Source of the DNA: Gallionella sp.
Lineage (GTDB): Bacteria; Pseudomonadota; Gammaproteobacteria; Burkholderiales; Gallionellaceae
Length of the DNA: 64,000 nucleotides
Direction of reading: 5' to 3'
Assembly: GCA_030682375.1 (NCBI GenBank)
Contig: JAUXOL010000015.1
Span: 146,283 to 210,282 of the forward strand
Shown piece after piece: positions 15,257 to 26,020 of the stretch (position 1 is its first letter; each line of letters begins with the position of its first letter). The notes below the pieces were generated by a model. It saw only the letters and a program-made list of their open reading frames with translations, ran no database searches and was not told where the DNA came from. A program made the translations under genes and the position numbers.

Positions 15257-17067
15257 GAGAAAAGCTGCAATCCCTGCGGCTGCGCTCGTTGAGTCTGGCC
15301 CACATCAGCCTGGCCTTGGTCGGGTTGATGTGGGTTTTCCCGTTTCTGCACTATGTCCACCGGTATCCGCTGACCACCTTCTATCAGGAATGGTGGAGCG
15401 CATTGCTGGGCGTCGCGGCGTTGACGCTGCTGGTCGGGCGCGCGTACTGGCAACGGCCGGAGATCCCGCGCATCGCGCAGCTGCCGGTCGGGCTCGCCGC
15501 CATCGCGCTGCTGCAGCTGGCGCTGGGCAAGATGGCCTATTTCGACCAGGCGCTGCTGTATACGCTGTACCTGCTGTTCGCGGCCTTGCTGATGATGCTG
15601 GGCGCGTGGCTGCGCGACATCTTCGGCTTTGCGCGGCTGGCGCAGGTGCTGGCGATTTGCCTGCTGATTGGCGCCGAGATCAGCGCGGCGATAGGCGTGT
15701 TGCAGCACTTTCGCTGGCATACGCCGTTCGACTCGGTGATTGTCGCCAAGGTCTCTTCCGACGTGTTCGGCAACCTCGCGCAGCGCAACCATTTCGCGGA
15801 CTACATCGCGCTCGGGCTGATCTCGCTCGGGCTGCTGTTCCAGCAGCATGGCCTGAAAGGGCGTTATGCGGCGCTGCTGGCACTGCCCTTGCTGCTGGCG
15901 ATGACGCTGAGCGGCTCGCGCAGCACCTGGCTGTACCTGCTGTTGATGAGCGCACTCGCCGCATGGTGGGGCTGGCGCGATGCGGCACAGCGTCCGCTAC
16001 TGCGCTACAGCCTGTCGCTGCTGGCCGGCTTCGGCGCGATGCATATGGTGGTGCAGCTGCCTTTCATGGCCGGTGCGGGCAGCAGCGTCGATACCATGCA
16101 GCGGATGTTCGGCGAAGATGCGAGCGGGGGCATCCGCCTGTATCTGTGGCGCGAGTCCTGGCTGATATTCGGCCAGTCGCCGTGGATGGGCGTGGGTTTC
16201 GGGCAGTTCGCCTGGCATCACCTGCAGATGTTGCCGGTGTTGCAACCGGGCAACATTCAGGGGCTGTACAACAACGCCCATAACCTGGTGTTCCAGTTGG
16301 CCGTGGAGACTGGCATCTCCGGCCTGCTGTTGCTGTTCGTTTCGCTGGGCATGTGGCTGAACGGCCTGCGCCGCGCGCCGCGCGACGCCGCGCACTGGTG
16401 GGGCTATGCGGCGCTGGGCGTGCTGGCGATCCACAGCCTGCTGGAATATCCGCTGTGGTACACCTATTTCGTCGCGGTCGCCTCTATCCTGCTCGGCGCG
16501 CTGGACGAGACGCGCTACCGTTTGCAGTTGCGCTCGGTGGGGCGCTTGTCGGTTGCGGCGATGCTGTTGCTGGGCTTGCTGACGCTGCTGCAACTGCGTA
16601 CCAGTTATGTGCAACTGGAGCAGGTGTTGCGCATGCGTCCGGCCGCTTCGACAAGCTCAGGACAGGCATCGGCGGCGGACAGCGGCGTGTTCGAGCGCAT
16701 GCGCGACGGCCTGGTCGCGATCCACGGCGGTTCGCTGCTGTCGCCTTACGCCGAGCTGTTCATGAGCTCGATGATAGAGATCGGCGAAGACCGCAAGCGC
16801 GACAAGCTGGAACTGAACACCAGGGTGATGCGCTTCGTGCCTATCGGCCATGTGGTCTATCGCCAGTCGCTGCTGCTGGCGCTGAACGATATGCCGCAGC
16901 AGGCCCAAACGGTGCTGGAGCAGGCGCTATGGTCGTATCCGGGCGAATTCGCCGCCACGCGCAAGCGACTGACCGAACTGGCGGAGAAGGAGCCCGGACG
17001 TTACGCCGCTCTGCTAGAATTCGCCCTCCAAAAAGAACAGGAGTACGCAAGTGCAGTTCGTCATTGA
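15250..17067 (+). CDS. PglL/Wzy_C family O-oligosaccharyltransferase
   Basis: About 605 residues if it starts at TTG 15250, overlapping the upstream gene's stop; an ATG at 15202 would put 16 odd basic residues in front. There are around eleven hydrophobic helices, with the Wzy_C core near SGSRSTWLYLLLMSALAAW and the conserved GVGFGQFAWHH and NAHNLVFQLAVETG blocks. Such enzymes transfer lipid-linked glycans to pilins or other exported proteins, or ligate O-antigen. A soluble C-terminal domain follows. Codons for PAASTSSGQASAA (16640-16678) derive from a dispersed repeat, so this segment is a recent in-frame addition. Confidence 0.87.
   Translation: MLREKLQSLRLRSLSLAHISLALVGLMWVFPFLHYVHRYPLTTFYQEWWSALLGVAALTLLVGRAYWQRPEIPRIAQLPVGLAAIALLQLALGKMAYFDQALLYTLYLLFAALLMMLGAWLRDIFGFARLAQVLAICLLIGAEISAAIGVLQHFRWHTPFDSVIVAKVSSDVFGNLAQRNHFADYIALGLISLGLLFQQHGLKGRYAALLALPLLLAMTLSGSRSTWLYLLLMSALAAWWGWRDAAQRPLLRYSLSLLAGFGAMHMVVQLPFMAGAGSSVDTMQRMFGEDASGGIRLYLWRESWLIFGQSPWMGVGFGQFAWHHLQMLPVLQPGNIQGLYNNAHNLVFQLAVETGISGLLLLFVSLGMWLNGLRRAPRDAAHWWGYAALGVLAIHSLLEYPLWYTYFVAVASILLGALDETRYRLQLRSVGRLSVAAMLLLGLLTLLQLRTSYVQLEQVLRMRPAASTSSGQASAADSGVFERMRDGLVAIHGGSLLSPYAELFMSSMIEIGEDRKRDKLELNTRVMRFVPIGHVVYRQSLLLALNDMPQQAQTVLEQALWSYPGEFAATRKRLTELAEKEPGRYAALLEFALQKEQEYASAVRH
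16646..16667. repeat. Dispersed repeat copy inside the pglL-like gene
   Basis: These 22 bp match 21 of 22 positions at 33045-33066, which lies in an intergenic palindromic element. Here the copy is in frame within the coding sequence, giving STSSGQA, between the membrane part and the C-terminal domain. Confidence 0.75.
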
Positions 17068-17461
17068 CAATGTTTTCCCCATCTCCATCGCTTTCCTGAG
17101 CGGCATGATGCTGTTCTGGTCGATGTTCGGCAATCGCATTCGTGGCATCAAGGAAGTGGATTCCGTCGCCGCGACCCAGCTGATCAACCACAAGAACGCG
17201 CTGGTGCTGGATGTGCGCGAAGAGTCCGAATACAAAGCTGGCCATGTGCTGAACGCGAAGCTGGTCCCGCTGGGCAAGCTGAACGAGCGCATCGGCGAGC
17301 TGGAGAAGTATCGCGACAAACCTGTCGTCGTGGTATGCCGCAGCGGCGCCCGTTCCGCCAACGCCTGCGCGTTGCTGGGCAAGCAGGGATTTGCCGAGGT
17401 CTACAATCTGGCGGGCGGCATGATCGCTTGGCAGAAGGCCAACCTGCCGGTGAAGAAATGA
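17051..17461 (+). CDS. Membrane-anchored rhodanese-like sulfurtransferase
   Basis: 136 residues starting at GTG 17051, with AACAGGAG upstream. One N-terminal membrane helix (about 8-25) is followed by a single rhodanese domain with the persulfide-carrying loop CRSGAR at C96. It probably faces the cytoplasm and moves sulfane sulfur. It overlaps the 3' end of the pglL-like gene by 17 bases and the glutaredoxin gene by four (ATGA), so it is co-translated with grxC. The rhodanese-grxC-secB order is common in betaproteobacteria. Confidence 0.93.
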   Translation: MQFVIDNVFPISIAFLSGMMLFWSMFGNRIRGIKEVDSVAATQLINHKNALVLDVREESEYKAGHVLNAKLVPLGKLNERIGELEKYRDKPVVVVCRSGARSANACALLGKQGFAEVYNLAGGMIAWQKANLPVKK

Positions 17462-17718
17462 TGGTCAAGGTCGTGATGTATTGCACCGAGGTCTGTCCGT
17501 ATTGCGTCCGTGCAGAACAGCTGCTGGCGCGCAAGGGCGTGACGGAGATCGAGAAGATACGCGTCGACCTGCAACCCGGGTTGCGCGAGGCGATGATGGA
17601 AAAGACCGGGCGGCGCACCGTGCCGCAGATATACATAGGCGAGCATCACGTCGGCGGATACGACGACATGGCCGCGCTCGACCGGGCCGGCAAGCTGGAC
17701 CAGCTGTTGGCTGGATGA
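17458..17718 (+). CDS. grxC: Glutaredoxin 3
   Basis: 86 residues; ATG 17458 overlaps the rhodanese stop, and ATG 17461 is an equivalent start. The dithiol active site is CPYC at C13/C16, with the cis-proline block RRTVPQIYIG and GGYDDMAALDRAG for glutathione binding. It reduces disulfides using glutathione. It lies in the rhodanese-grxC-secB cluster. Confidence 0.96.
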   Translation: MMVKVVMYCTEVCPYCVRAEQLLARKGVTEIEKIRVDLQPGLREAMMEKTGRRTVPQIYIGEHHVGGYDDMAALDRAGKLDQLLAG

Positions 17719-17749
17719 TTTCGCAGAATAATTTCAAGGAGGAGTGAGC

Positions 17750-18226
17750 ATGACCGAAGCAGCGCAACAAAATACCCAACCCCTGTTCAACATGGAAAAG
17801 TTCTATGTGAAGGATCTCTCGCTGGAGATCCCGCATGCGCCGCAAATCTTCCTGGATCGCGAGAGCCCACAGGTCGACGTGCAGCTGACCACCCAGGCCG
17901 TTTCCATCGAAGAGGGCGTGTTCGAAGTGTCGGTGACCAGCACCGTGACCGCCAAGATCGGCGAGAAGGTGATGTTCCTGATCGAGGCCAAACAGGCCGG
18001 CATCTTCCAGGTGCGCAACATCCCGCTCGAAGAGATGGAGCCCATCCTCGCGGTGATGTGCCCGAACATCCTGTTCCCGTATTTGCGCGAAGTGGTTTCC
18101 GACGTTGCGGTGCGTGCCGGTTTCGCGCCCGTGCTGCTGAACCCGATCAACTTCGAGGTGCTGTACCAGCAGCAGAAGCAACAGCAGGCACAAGCCGCCG
18201 CCGCTGCACCCGCTACCACCCACTAA
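17750..18226 (+). CDS. secB: Protein-export chaperone SecB
   Basis: 158 residues. ATG 17750 is chosen because AGGAGG (17737-17742) lies 7 bases upstream; a GTG at 17744 is too close. SecB tetramers hold preproteins unfolded and deliver them to SecA. Diagnostic segments include FYVKDLSLEIPHAP, the acidic SVTSTVTAKIGEK strand region and CPNILFPYLRE. The tail is Gln/Ala-rich, as often in betaproteobacteria. It sits between grxC and an SH3 protein. Confidence 0.97.
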   Translation: MTEAAQQNTQPLFNMEKFYVKDLSLEIPHAPQIFLDRESPQVDVQLTTQAVSIEEGVFEVSVTSTVTAKIGEKVMFLIEAKQAGIFQVRNIPLEEMEPILAVMCPNILFPYLREVVSDVAVRAGFAPVLLNPINFEVLYQQQKQQQAQAAAAAPATTH

Positions 18227-18228
18227 CG

Positions 18229-18678
18229 ATGTACACCGCTTCGCTGCGTTCGTTGATGTTGATCCTGCTGCTCTGCGGCAGCGGCGCGGCGCACGCGGTG
18301 GATTTCGTCTCTGTCGTCGAGGACAACGCTATTCTCTACGATGCGCCTTCGCTGAAGGCAAAGAAGCAGTTCGTCGTGAACCGCTACATGCCGTTCGAGC
18401 AGGTGGTCGTGCTGGAAGGCTGGGTCAAGGTGCGCGACCGCTCCGGCGGTCTGTACTGGGTCGAGAAGCGCGTGCTCGGCAACAAGCGTTACGTGTTTGC
18501 GCTGCCGCCGCTGCTTGACGTACGCGCGTCGGCCGACTTCTCGGCTCCCGTGGTCTTCAGGGCTCGCCAGCAGGTCGCGCTGGAGCGCCTCGAATCCACC
18601 GGCACCGGCTGGCTCAAGGTACGGCATCAGGACGGCGAAACGGGGTATGTGCGCAGCACGGACGTCTGGGGCGAGTAA
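18229..18678 (+). CDS. Exported SH3-domain protein
   Basis: 149 residues, two bases after secB. The signal peptide (LMLILLLCGSGAAHA) is followed by two bacterial SH3-like repeats: about 30-85 (AILYDAPSLKAKK ... WVKVRDRSGGLYWV) and 95-149 (DVRASADFSAPVVF ... WLKVRHQDGETGYVR). Such proteins bind periplasmic ligands, often peptidoglycan. Located between secB and gpsA in an apparent operon. Confidence 0.86.
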   Translation: MYTASLRSLMLILLLCGSGAAHAVDFVSVVEDNAILYDAPSLKAKKQFVVNRYMPFEQVVVLEGWVKVRDRSGGLYWVEKRVLGNKRYVFALPPLLDVRASADFSAPVVFRARQQVALERLESTGTGWLKVRHQDGETGYVRSTDVWGE

Positions 18679-18682
18679 GGAT

Positions 18683-19678
18683 ATGAATATCGTCGTCATC
18701 GGCGCAGGCGCCTGGGGCACCGCGCTTGCGATCAGTCTGGCAGCGCATCACCGCGTCACGCTGTGGGCGCGCGACGCCGCCCAGGTCGAGGCGATGCGCA
18801 AGGAGCGCTGCAACCGGCGTTACCTGCCGGACATTCCGCTGCCCACCGATCTCGAGCTGAGCTCCGATCTTTCCGTAGCACTTGCAGATGCCGAGTTGGC
18901 CATCGTTGCGGTGCCGACCAACTCCTTCCGTTCCATCCTGCAGCAGATCGCCCAACTGCCCGGCAGTTTCGGTGTGGTCTGGCTGTGCAAGGGTTTCGAG
19001 GCCGAGACTTCGTTGCTGCCGCATCAGGTGGTCGCCGAGGTGTTGCCTGCGCGTTTCCGTCACGGCGTGCTGTCCGGCCCCAGCTTTGCGCAGGAAGTCG
19101 CCTGCGGCCAGCCTACCGCGCTGACGCTGGCCTCCGCCGACGAGGAGTACGCCCGCAGCACCGCGCTGGCGCTGCACCACGCGCGTCTGCGCATCTATGC
19201 CAGCAGCGATGTCGTCGGTGTCGAAGTCGGTGGGGCAGTGAAGAACGTGATGGCGATAGCGGCGGGCATCTGCGACGGCATGGGGCTGGGGCATAACGCC
19301 CGCGCCGCATTGCTGACGCGCGGCCTGGCCGAGATCGCAAGGCTGGGGCTGAAATTGGGCGGGCGCAGCGAGACGCTCGGCGGCCTGTCCGGCGTCGGCG
19401 ACCTGATCCTGACCTGCACCGGCGACCTGTCGCGCAACCGCCAGGTCGGCCTGCTGCTCGCGCAGCATCTGGATCTGCCTGAGATACTGCATCGGTTGGG
19501 TCATGTCGCCGAGGGCGTCTACACCGTGCGCGAAGTGCACCAGCTGGCGCAGCGCCTGGGCGTCGCGATGCCGATCTGCGAGGGTGTCTACCGCGTGATC
19601 TACGAACACACCCCGGTCGCCGAGGTGATCACGGATCTGCTCAGCCGTGCGCCGACGCAGGAGTTCGATGAAAGCTAA
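18683..19678 (+). CDS. gpsA: Glycerol-3-phosphate dehydrogenase [NAD(P)+]
   Basis: 331 residues from ATG 18683, preceded by AAGGAT and four bases after the SH3 gene. It reduces dihydroxyacetone phosphate to sn-glycerol 3-phosphate for phospholipid synthesis. The dinucleotide-binding GAGAWGTALA is at residues 7-16. The catalytic lysine lies in GGAVKNVMAIAAG, and the substrate block SGPSFAQEV is present. Full length, conserved position after secB. Confidence 0.97.
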   Translation: MNIVVIGAGAWGTALAISLAAHHRVTLWARDAAQVEAMRKERCNRRYLPDIPLPTDLELSSDLSVALADAELAIVAVPTNSFRSILQQIAQLPGSFGVVWLCKGFEAETSLLPHQVVAEVLPARFRHGVLSGPSFAQEVACGQPTALTLASADEEYARSTALALHHARLRIYASSDVVGVEVGGAVKNVMAIAAGICDGMGLGHNARAALLTRGLAEIARLGLKLGGRSETLGGLSGVGDLILTCTGDLSRNRQVGLLLAQHLDLPEILHRLGHVAEGVYTVREVHQLAQRLGVAMPICEGVYRVIYEHTPVAEVITDLLSRAPTQEFDES

Positions 19679-19699
19679 AAAACTGGATGCTTCTCGGTT

Positions 19700-20386
19700 C
19701 TATTTGCGCCGAAACACCAGATCCCACACCCCGTGTCCCAGATTGATGCCGCGCTTCTCGAACTTGGTGAGCGGGCGGTATTCAGGGCGCGGCGCATAGT
19801 CCGTCGCGGTGTTTTCCAGCAGTATCTCATCGCCGAACACGCGCAATATCTGTTCGGCGTAGTCCTGCCAGTCGGTCGCGGCGTGGATGTAACCCCCAGG
19901 CTTGATCTTCTGCACCAGCTTCGCGATGAACGGCGACTGGATCAACCGGCGCTTGTTGTGGCGCGCCTTGTGCCATGGGTCGGGGAAGAAGATGTGCACA
20001 CCGTCGAAAGATGCATCCGCGATCATGTCGCGCAGCACTTCCACCGCGTCGTGCTGGATGATGCGGATGTTGGTGATCTGCTGGGCGTCGATCAGCTTCA
20101 ATAGATTGCCCACGCCCGGCGTATGCACTTCCAGGCAGAGGTAATCGTTCTCGGGATGCGCCTGCGCGATGGCCGCGGTGCTGTCGCCCATGCCGAAACC
20201 GATCTCCAGTATCTTGGGCGCGTTGCGGCCGAAAGCCTGCTCGAGGTCCAGTATCTTGTTCTCGTAAGCGATGCCGTAGCGCGGCATCAGCGTATCCACA
20301 GCGCGCTGCTGCGCATGGGAGAGATGTCCCTGACGCAGCACGTAGCTGCGGATATGCCTGTTCTTGAGGTCGGTGGTATCGGTCAT
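19700..20386 (-). CDS. trmB: tRNA (guanine-N7-)-methyltransferase
   Basis: 228 residues from ATG 20386. An upstream ATG at 20410 lies inside a palindromic repeat and is unlikely. It methylates G46 of tRNAs with S-adenosylmethionine. The SAM site [12 protein letters not shown] and the tRNA-binding signature [14 protein letters not shown] are present, followed by the C-terminal TKFEKRG. Convergent with gpsA (21 bp apart) and downstream of thiG. Confidence 0.97.
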   Translation of the reverse strand: MTDTTDLKNRHIRSYVLRQGHLSHAQQRAVDTLMPRYGIAYENKILDLEQAFGRNAPKILEIGFGMGDSTAAIAQAHPENDYLCLEVHTPGVGNLLKLIDAQQITNIRIIQHDAVEVLRDMIADASFDGVHIFFPDPWHKARHNKRRLIQSPFIAKLVQKIKPGGYIHAATDWQDYAEQILRVFGDEILLENTATDYAPRPEYRPLTKFEKRGINLGHGVWDLVFRRK

Positions 20387-20392
20387 GTGGAT

Positions 20393-20462
20393 TGTAGGGG
20401 CGCGATTCATCGCGCCCTTGAACTATTCGAACAACAAGGGCGCGATGAATCGCGCCCCTACA
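20393..20462. repeat. 28-bp perfect inverted repeat (REP pair) between trmB and thiG
   Basis: Arms 20393-20420 and 20435-20462 are perfect reverse complements of 28 bp with a 14-base loop. Each arm contains its own palindrome (GGCGCGAT-TC-ATCGCGCC). It starts 6 bases before the trmB start codon and ends 7 bases before the thiG stop codon. It is a paired palindromic repeat rather than a plain terminator, though it will fold in RNA. Confidence 0.9.
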
Positions 20463-20469
20463 GATGTGT

Positions 20470-21264
20470 TTAGCTGCGTACCGAACCGATGATGCCCGCG
20501 GTCGGCGAGCTCGGGCTGGCGCTGTAAAGCTTCTTGGGCATGCGTCCGGCCAGATAGGCTTCGCGTCCGGCTTCGGTGGCCTTCTTCATCGCGGAGGCCA
20601 TCAGCACCGGATTCTGCGCGCCCGCGATAGCGGTGTTCATCAGCACGCCCGCGCAGCCCAGCTCCATCGCGATGGCTGCATCGGAAGCCGTGCCCACGCC
20701 CGCATCCACGATCACCGGCACTTGCACGCGATCCATGATGAGTTGCAGGTTCCACGGGTTCAGGATGCCCATGCCGGAGCCGATCAGCGAGGCAAGCGGC
20801 ATGATCGCGACACAGCCGATGTCTTCCAGCTGCTTCGCGACGATGGGGTCGTCCGAGGTGTACACCATCACCTGGAAGCCTTCGGCCACAAGTGTCTTTG
20901 CCGCGGCAATGGTCTCGATCACGTTGGGGTACAGCGATTGCGGATCGCCCAGCACTTCCAGTTTCACCAGCGAGTGGCCGTCCAGCAACTCGCGCGCGAG
21001 ACGCAGCGTGCGCACCGCGTCGTCGGCGGTGTAGCAGCCCGCGGTGTTCGGCAGGTAGGTGAACTTCGACATCGGCACGGCGTCGAGCAGGTTGGGCTCG
21101 TTCGCGTTCTGGCCGAGGTTGGTGCGGCGTATCGCCACCGTGACGATCTCCGTGCCGCTGGCGTCCAGTGCTGCGCGGGTCTCGGCGAAGTCCTTGTATT
21201 TGCCGGTGCCGACCAGCAGGCGGGAGTTATAGCTCTTGCCTGCGATGATGAGTTTGTCGTTCAT
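20470..21264 (-). CDS. thiG: Thiazole synthase ThiG
   Basis: 264 residues, a TIM-barrel enzyme that builds the thiazole phosphate of thiamine from deoxyxylulose phosphate, dehydroglycine and ThiS-thiocarboxylate. Seen: [11 protein letters not shown], the [20 protein letters not shown] block, the Schiff-base lysine in LVKLEVLGD and [18 protein letters not shown]. It lies after thiS on the same strand. No TPP riboswitch is visible upstream of either gene. Confidence 0.97.
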   Translation of the reverse strand: MNDKLIIAGKSYNSRLLVGTGKYKDFAETRAALDASGTEIVTVAIRRTNLGQNANEPNLLDAVPMSKFTYLPNTAGCYTADDAVRTLRLARELLDGHSLVKLEVLGDPQSLYPNVIETIAAAKTLVAEGFQVMVYTSDDPIVAKQLEDIGCVAIMPLASLIGSGMGILNPWNLQLIMDRVQVPVIVDAGVGTASDAAIAMELGCAGVLMNTAIAGAQNPVLMASAMKKATEAGREAYLAGRMPKKLYSASPSSPTAGIIGSVRS

Positions 21265-21291
21265 GTCGTTTCCTTAATCTCTTACTGGGTT

Positions 21292-21317
21292 GTCATTCCC
21301 GCTTTCGCGGGAATGAC
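21292..21317. repeat. 11-bp palindromic repeat between thiS and thiG
   Basis: GTCATTCCCGC (21292-21302) and GCGGGAATGAC (21307-21317) with a TTTC loop. This is a very common intergenic palindrome of proteobacteria. It lies in the 70-bp gap between thiS and thiG. Confidence 0.85.
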
Positions 21318-21334
21318 GGAATTTAAGGCTCAGT

Positions 21335-21538
21335 TTAGCCGCCGCCCACCGCGACCACGATCTCCAGCTTGTCGCCGTCTGCCAGTTGCTGCGTCGCGAA
21401 GGTGCTGCGCGGCGCGATCTCGCCGTTGCGTTCCAGCGCGATGCGCTTGCCAGTGAGTCCCATCTCCTCGATGAGTGCGGCGATGCTGATGGCTTGCGGG
21501 AATTGGCGGGGTTCGCCGTTGATGTTGACCGTTATCAC
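21335..21538 (-). CDS. thiS: Sulfur carrier protein ThiS
   Basis: 67 residues with GTG 21538 as the likely start (VITVNINGEPRQF); upstream in-frame ATG codons would run into the tRNA gene. It has the ubiquitin-like fold and the C-terminal GG (VAVGGG) that is adenylated and thiocarboxylated to donate sulfur to ThiG. The LNG/NGE and ALERNGEIAPRS blocks are typical. It precedes thiG. Confidence 0.92.
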   Translation of the reverse strand: MITVNINGEPRQFPQAISIAALIEEMGLTGKRIALERNGEIAPRSTFATQQLADGDKLEIVVAVGGG

Positions 21539-21591
21539 TTTGGGTATCTCTTGAATTGCCGTGTTAGAATGCGCGCCGCATTCTACACCAA

Positions 21592-21665
21592 GCGGGTGTA
21601 GTTCAATGGTAGAACGGCAGCTTCCCAAGCTGCATACGACGGTTCGATCCCGTTCACCCGCTCCA
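21592..21665 (+). tRNA. tRNA-Gly (anticodon CCC)
   Basis: The cloverleaf is complete: acceptor GCGGGTG pairs with CACCCGC, D-arm GTTCAATGGTAGAAC, anticodon stem GCAGC/GCTGC with loop TTCCCAA (anticodon CCC), T-arm CGGTTCGATCCCG and an encoded CCA at 21663-21665. It decodes GGG. It is divergent from thiS; TTAGAAT with a GC-rich discriminator (21564-21577) just upstream resembles a stable-RNA promoter, and the same bases form an inverted repeat. Confidence 0.97.
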
Positions 21666-21731
21666 GTATCCGCGCCGTTCCCGCAGCATCCCTTGCCGGT
21701 TCCGGCGAGCCGAAATCTCCCCTCTTGCAGC

Positions 21732-22298
21732 TTAGATCGTAGCCAGCATCCACATGCCGCTCGCGGCGATGCCGACGCCCGCGATCCTTGCGTAACGCTC
21801 GCGCGAGGCCACGCCCATCGCGATGCCGATCAGATGAAGCGCGGCGGTCGCGGCGAGGAAACCGAGCGCATATGCCGCAGGCTCGATAGCGCCCGGCATC
21901 TCGGCGCCGTGTGCATAGCCGTGCATCAGCCCGAACGATGCGGTCAGCGCGAGGCTGGCCGGCAGCGCGAACCGCGACGCCCTGGCGACCAGCAGGCCCA
22001 GCACCAGCACCGAGGCGGCGATGCCCGGTTCGATCAGTTGCAGCGCGGGGGCGAATTGCGCGACGCCTGCGCCCAGCGCCAGCATCGCCATGAACACGGC
22101 AGGCAGCAGCCATATCCTGCGGCCGCCCGTCTGCGCAGCCCACAGGCCGACCGCCAGCATCGCGAGCAGGTGATCCATGCCGCCGAAGGGGTGCGCCAAC
22201 CCGGCGGCGAGTCCGGATGTGTCGTGGCCGGTATGCGCGCCGGCGGTGCCGCTGGCCAGCAGCAGGGAGAGGGCGAAGAGTCTGGTTGCGAGTTTCAT
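21732..22298 (-). CDS. hupE: HupE/UreJ family membrane protein
   Basis: 188 residues from ATG 22298 (AGGAGAACATGAC upstream). After a signal-like first helix, the HupE signature HTGHDTSGLAAGLAHPFGGMDHLLAM appears, then about six membrane helices with FGLMHGYAHGAEMP. HupE proteins import nickel, or less often cobalt. It is the last gene of the hydrogenase operon, 20 bp after hynL, consistent with nickel supply for the NiFe enzyme. Confidence 0.93.
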   Translation of the reverse strand: MKLATRLFALSLLLASGTAGAHTGHDTSGLAAGLAHPFGGMDHLLAMLAVGLWAAQTGGRRIWLLPAVFMAMLALGAGVAQFAPALQLIEPGIAASVLVLGLLVARASRFALPASLALTASFGLMHGYAHGAEMPGAIEPAAYALGFLAATAALHLIGIAMGVASRERYARIAGVGIAASGMWMLATI

Positions 22299-22318
22299 GT
22301 CATGTTCTCCTTGGTGGG

Positions 22319-24087
<1,769 letters not shown>

Positions 24088-24091
<4 letters not shown>

Positions 24092-25365
24092 GGCGTATTT
24101 CCTCCCTTGTCATCTGCGAGATGCGCGGCCACCAGTTCGGTCAGGCCGACGACTTCATGCGGCATGTGATTGTGTTCCAGTCCGTCCATCAGCATCGTGC
24201 GGCAGTTCGAGCAGGAGGTGACGATGGTCTTCACGTCTATCGCATCGAGCTGCGCTTTCTTGCGGCTGAACACCTGCAAGCGCACCGGCTCTGCCCTGTG
24301 GTTCGCGCTGACGCCGCCGCCACCGCCGCAGCACCAGTTCTGCACGCCCGCGTCCGGCATCTCGACGAAGTTGGGTGCGACCATGTGCATGAGGTTGCGC
24401 GGCTGTTCGACCACGCCGCCGCGTCGCACCATCTGGCAGGGGTCGTGGAAGGTCATGCGCGTCTCGTCCATGCCTTCGGTTTTCAGGCGTCCTTCGCTGC
24501 GCAACTGGTCGAGCAGCTCGATGATGTGGACGACCTCGAACGGATACGGGCGGCCGATCAGGTTGGGGCCTTCCCAGCGCAGCGCGGTGTAGGCATGGCC
24601 GCACTCCGGGCTGATCACGTACTTGACCTTGAGCCGTTCGGCGGCGCGTACGATGCGGCCGAGCAGTTCCGCCGCGAGGTCGGAGGAGCCGATCTGGATG
24701 CCGCTGTTGGTGCCCTCGAAACCGTCCGAGGCGATGGTCCACGACACGCCCGCCTGCTGGAAGATGCGTGTTACCGCAGAGATGACCTCGGGATAATCTG
24801 CGACCTCGGCGGAGGACAGTACCAGCATGTAGTCCGCGCCTTCCACGTCCAGCGGCACCGTCAGGCCGGTCTCCTTCTCCGCATGTTTGATCTGCGCCCT
24901 CAGCGTGTTGATGTTCACGCCCATCGGACTGCCGAGTTCGACCGCGCGTTGCGTCGCGCCCTTCAGCCCTTCCGGCGCATGGCCGGAGGCGACCATGCCT
25001 TCGCGCATCTTGCGCACCATGTAGACGATGTCGTTGCCCACCGGGCAGGCCAACGAGCAGCGGCCGCACAAGGTGCAGCTGTCGTAGACCAGCGGCTCCC
25101 ACTCGGCCAGCTCCTCGTCGGTGACCGGCTTGGACAGTCCGGCCTTTTTCATCAGCTTGCCCCAGAAGGTGTATTCCTGCTGCCATACGCGGCGCAGCGG
25201 TTCCAGCTTGTGGATGGGCGTGTATTTCGGATCTTGCGTCTCGGTGTAGAACAGGCAGGCGTCGGCGCACAGGCCGCAATGCACGCAGGAGGTGAAGAAG
25301 CTGGCCATCGGCGCGTCGATCTGGCCGATGAAGGAAGCGATGCCGCGCTGGAGCGAGGTGCTCAT
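24088..25365 (-). CDS. isp2: Hydrogenase-associated iron-sulfur protein Isp2 (HdrD/DsrK-like)
   Basis: 425 residues. Two ferredoxin-type 4Fe-4S motifs lie near the N-terminus (CVHCGLCADAC and CTLCGRCSLACPVG), followed by two CCG domains: HDPCQMVR with the NWCCGGGGG block, and CSNC further on. This is the catalytic-type subunit fold of heterodisulfide reductase HdrD and of DsrK. ATG 25365 overlaps isp1's stop and its own stop overlaps hynL's start, so isp1-isp2-hynL are translationally coupled. The CCG clusters suggest disulfide or persulfide chemistry or electron transfer to quinone via Isp1. Confidence 0.94.
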
Positions 25366-26018
25366 GCGTCTATCCCCTTGAACCCGTTCGCCGCACCGCT
25401 GTACCAGCGTGCGATGAAGGTCGAGAACATGTGCGCGAGCTTGGTGAACGGAGCTGCGACCAGCAGCAGTTCGACGCTGGCGATATGCAGCGTCAGCAGC
25501 GTCACATATTCGAAGCCGATCTCGCGCAGCAGCATGAAACCCGTCAGCAGCGGTAGGAAGGACAGCGTCCAGGTCAGGTAGTCCTGAAAGTCGGACAGCA
25601 ATCGCTTCACCGGATCGACCAGCCGGTGCGCCAGCAGCGCGATCATCGCGGCGAGGGAGAGCACCGCCGCGATGTCGATCACGCCGCGCGGCAGCGCCGG
25701 CCAGCCGAAGCCGAGCACTGCGCGCAGCAAAGCGATGTGCTGGCTCAGGAAGAAAAAAGTGACGAAGAAGCCGATGTGGAACAGGTAGCCCGAGACGACG
25801 GTGAACCGGCCGCGCGGACTCAGCTCCGGCAGCACGAAGCTGCGCCGCCACATCGTGCGCAGGCCACCCGCCCATTCCGAACCGCGTGCCGCGGCCAGCG
25901 ATTTCTTGCGGCCCAGCATCAGCAGATGCAGCATGCGGTAGCTCATGCCCAGCACGAACACCGCTGTAGCGATCTGCAATCCCGCGCCGCGCACCCAGAG
26001 CAACAATTCCTGATCCAT
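25362..26018 (-). CDS. isp1: Hydrogenase-associated b-type cytochrome subunit Isp1
   Basis: 218 residues with about five membrane helices of the NarI/DsrM-like type (MDQELLLWVRGAGLQIATAV at the start). Haem-ligand histidines are likely in FHIGFFVTFFFLSQH and LTLHIASVELLL. It anchors the hydrogenase and Isp2 to the inner membrane and passes electrons between hydrogenase and the quinone pool. Two bases after hynS and overlapping isp2. Confidence 0.92.
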   Translation of the reverse strand: MDQELLLWVRGAGLQIATAVFVLGMSYRMLHLLMLGRKKSLAAARGSEWAGGLRTMWRRSFVLPELSPRGRFTVVSGYLFHIGFFVTFFFLSQHIALLRAVLGFGWPALPRGVIDIAAVLSLAAMIALLAHRLVDPVKRLLSDFQDYLTWTLSFLPLLTGFMLLREIGFEYVTLLTLHIASVELLLVAAPFTKLAHMFSTFIARWYSGAANGFKGIDA

Positions 26019-26020
26019 CG

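Noticed and set aside
21539..21591. TPP riboswitch upstream of thiS
   Set aside because: Only 53 bases separate thiS from the tRNA gene and no THI-box sequence is present.
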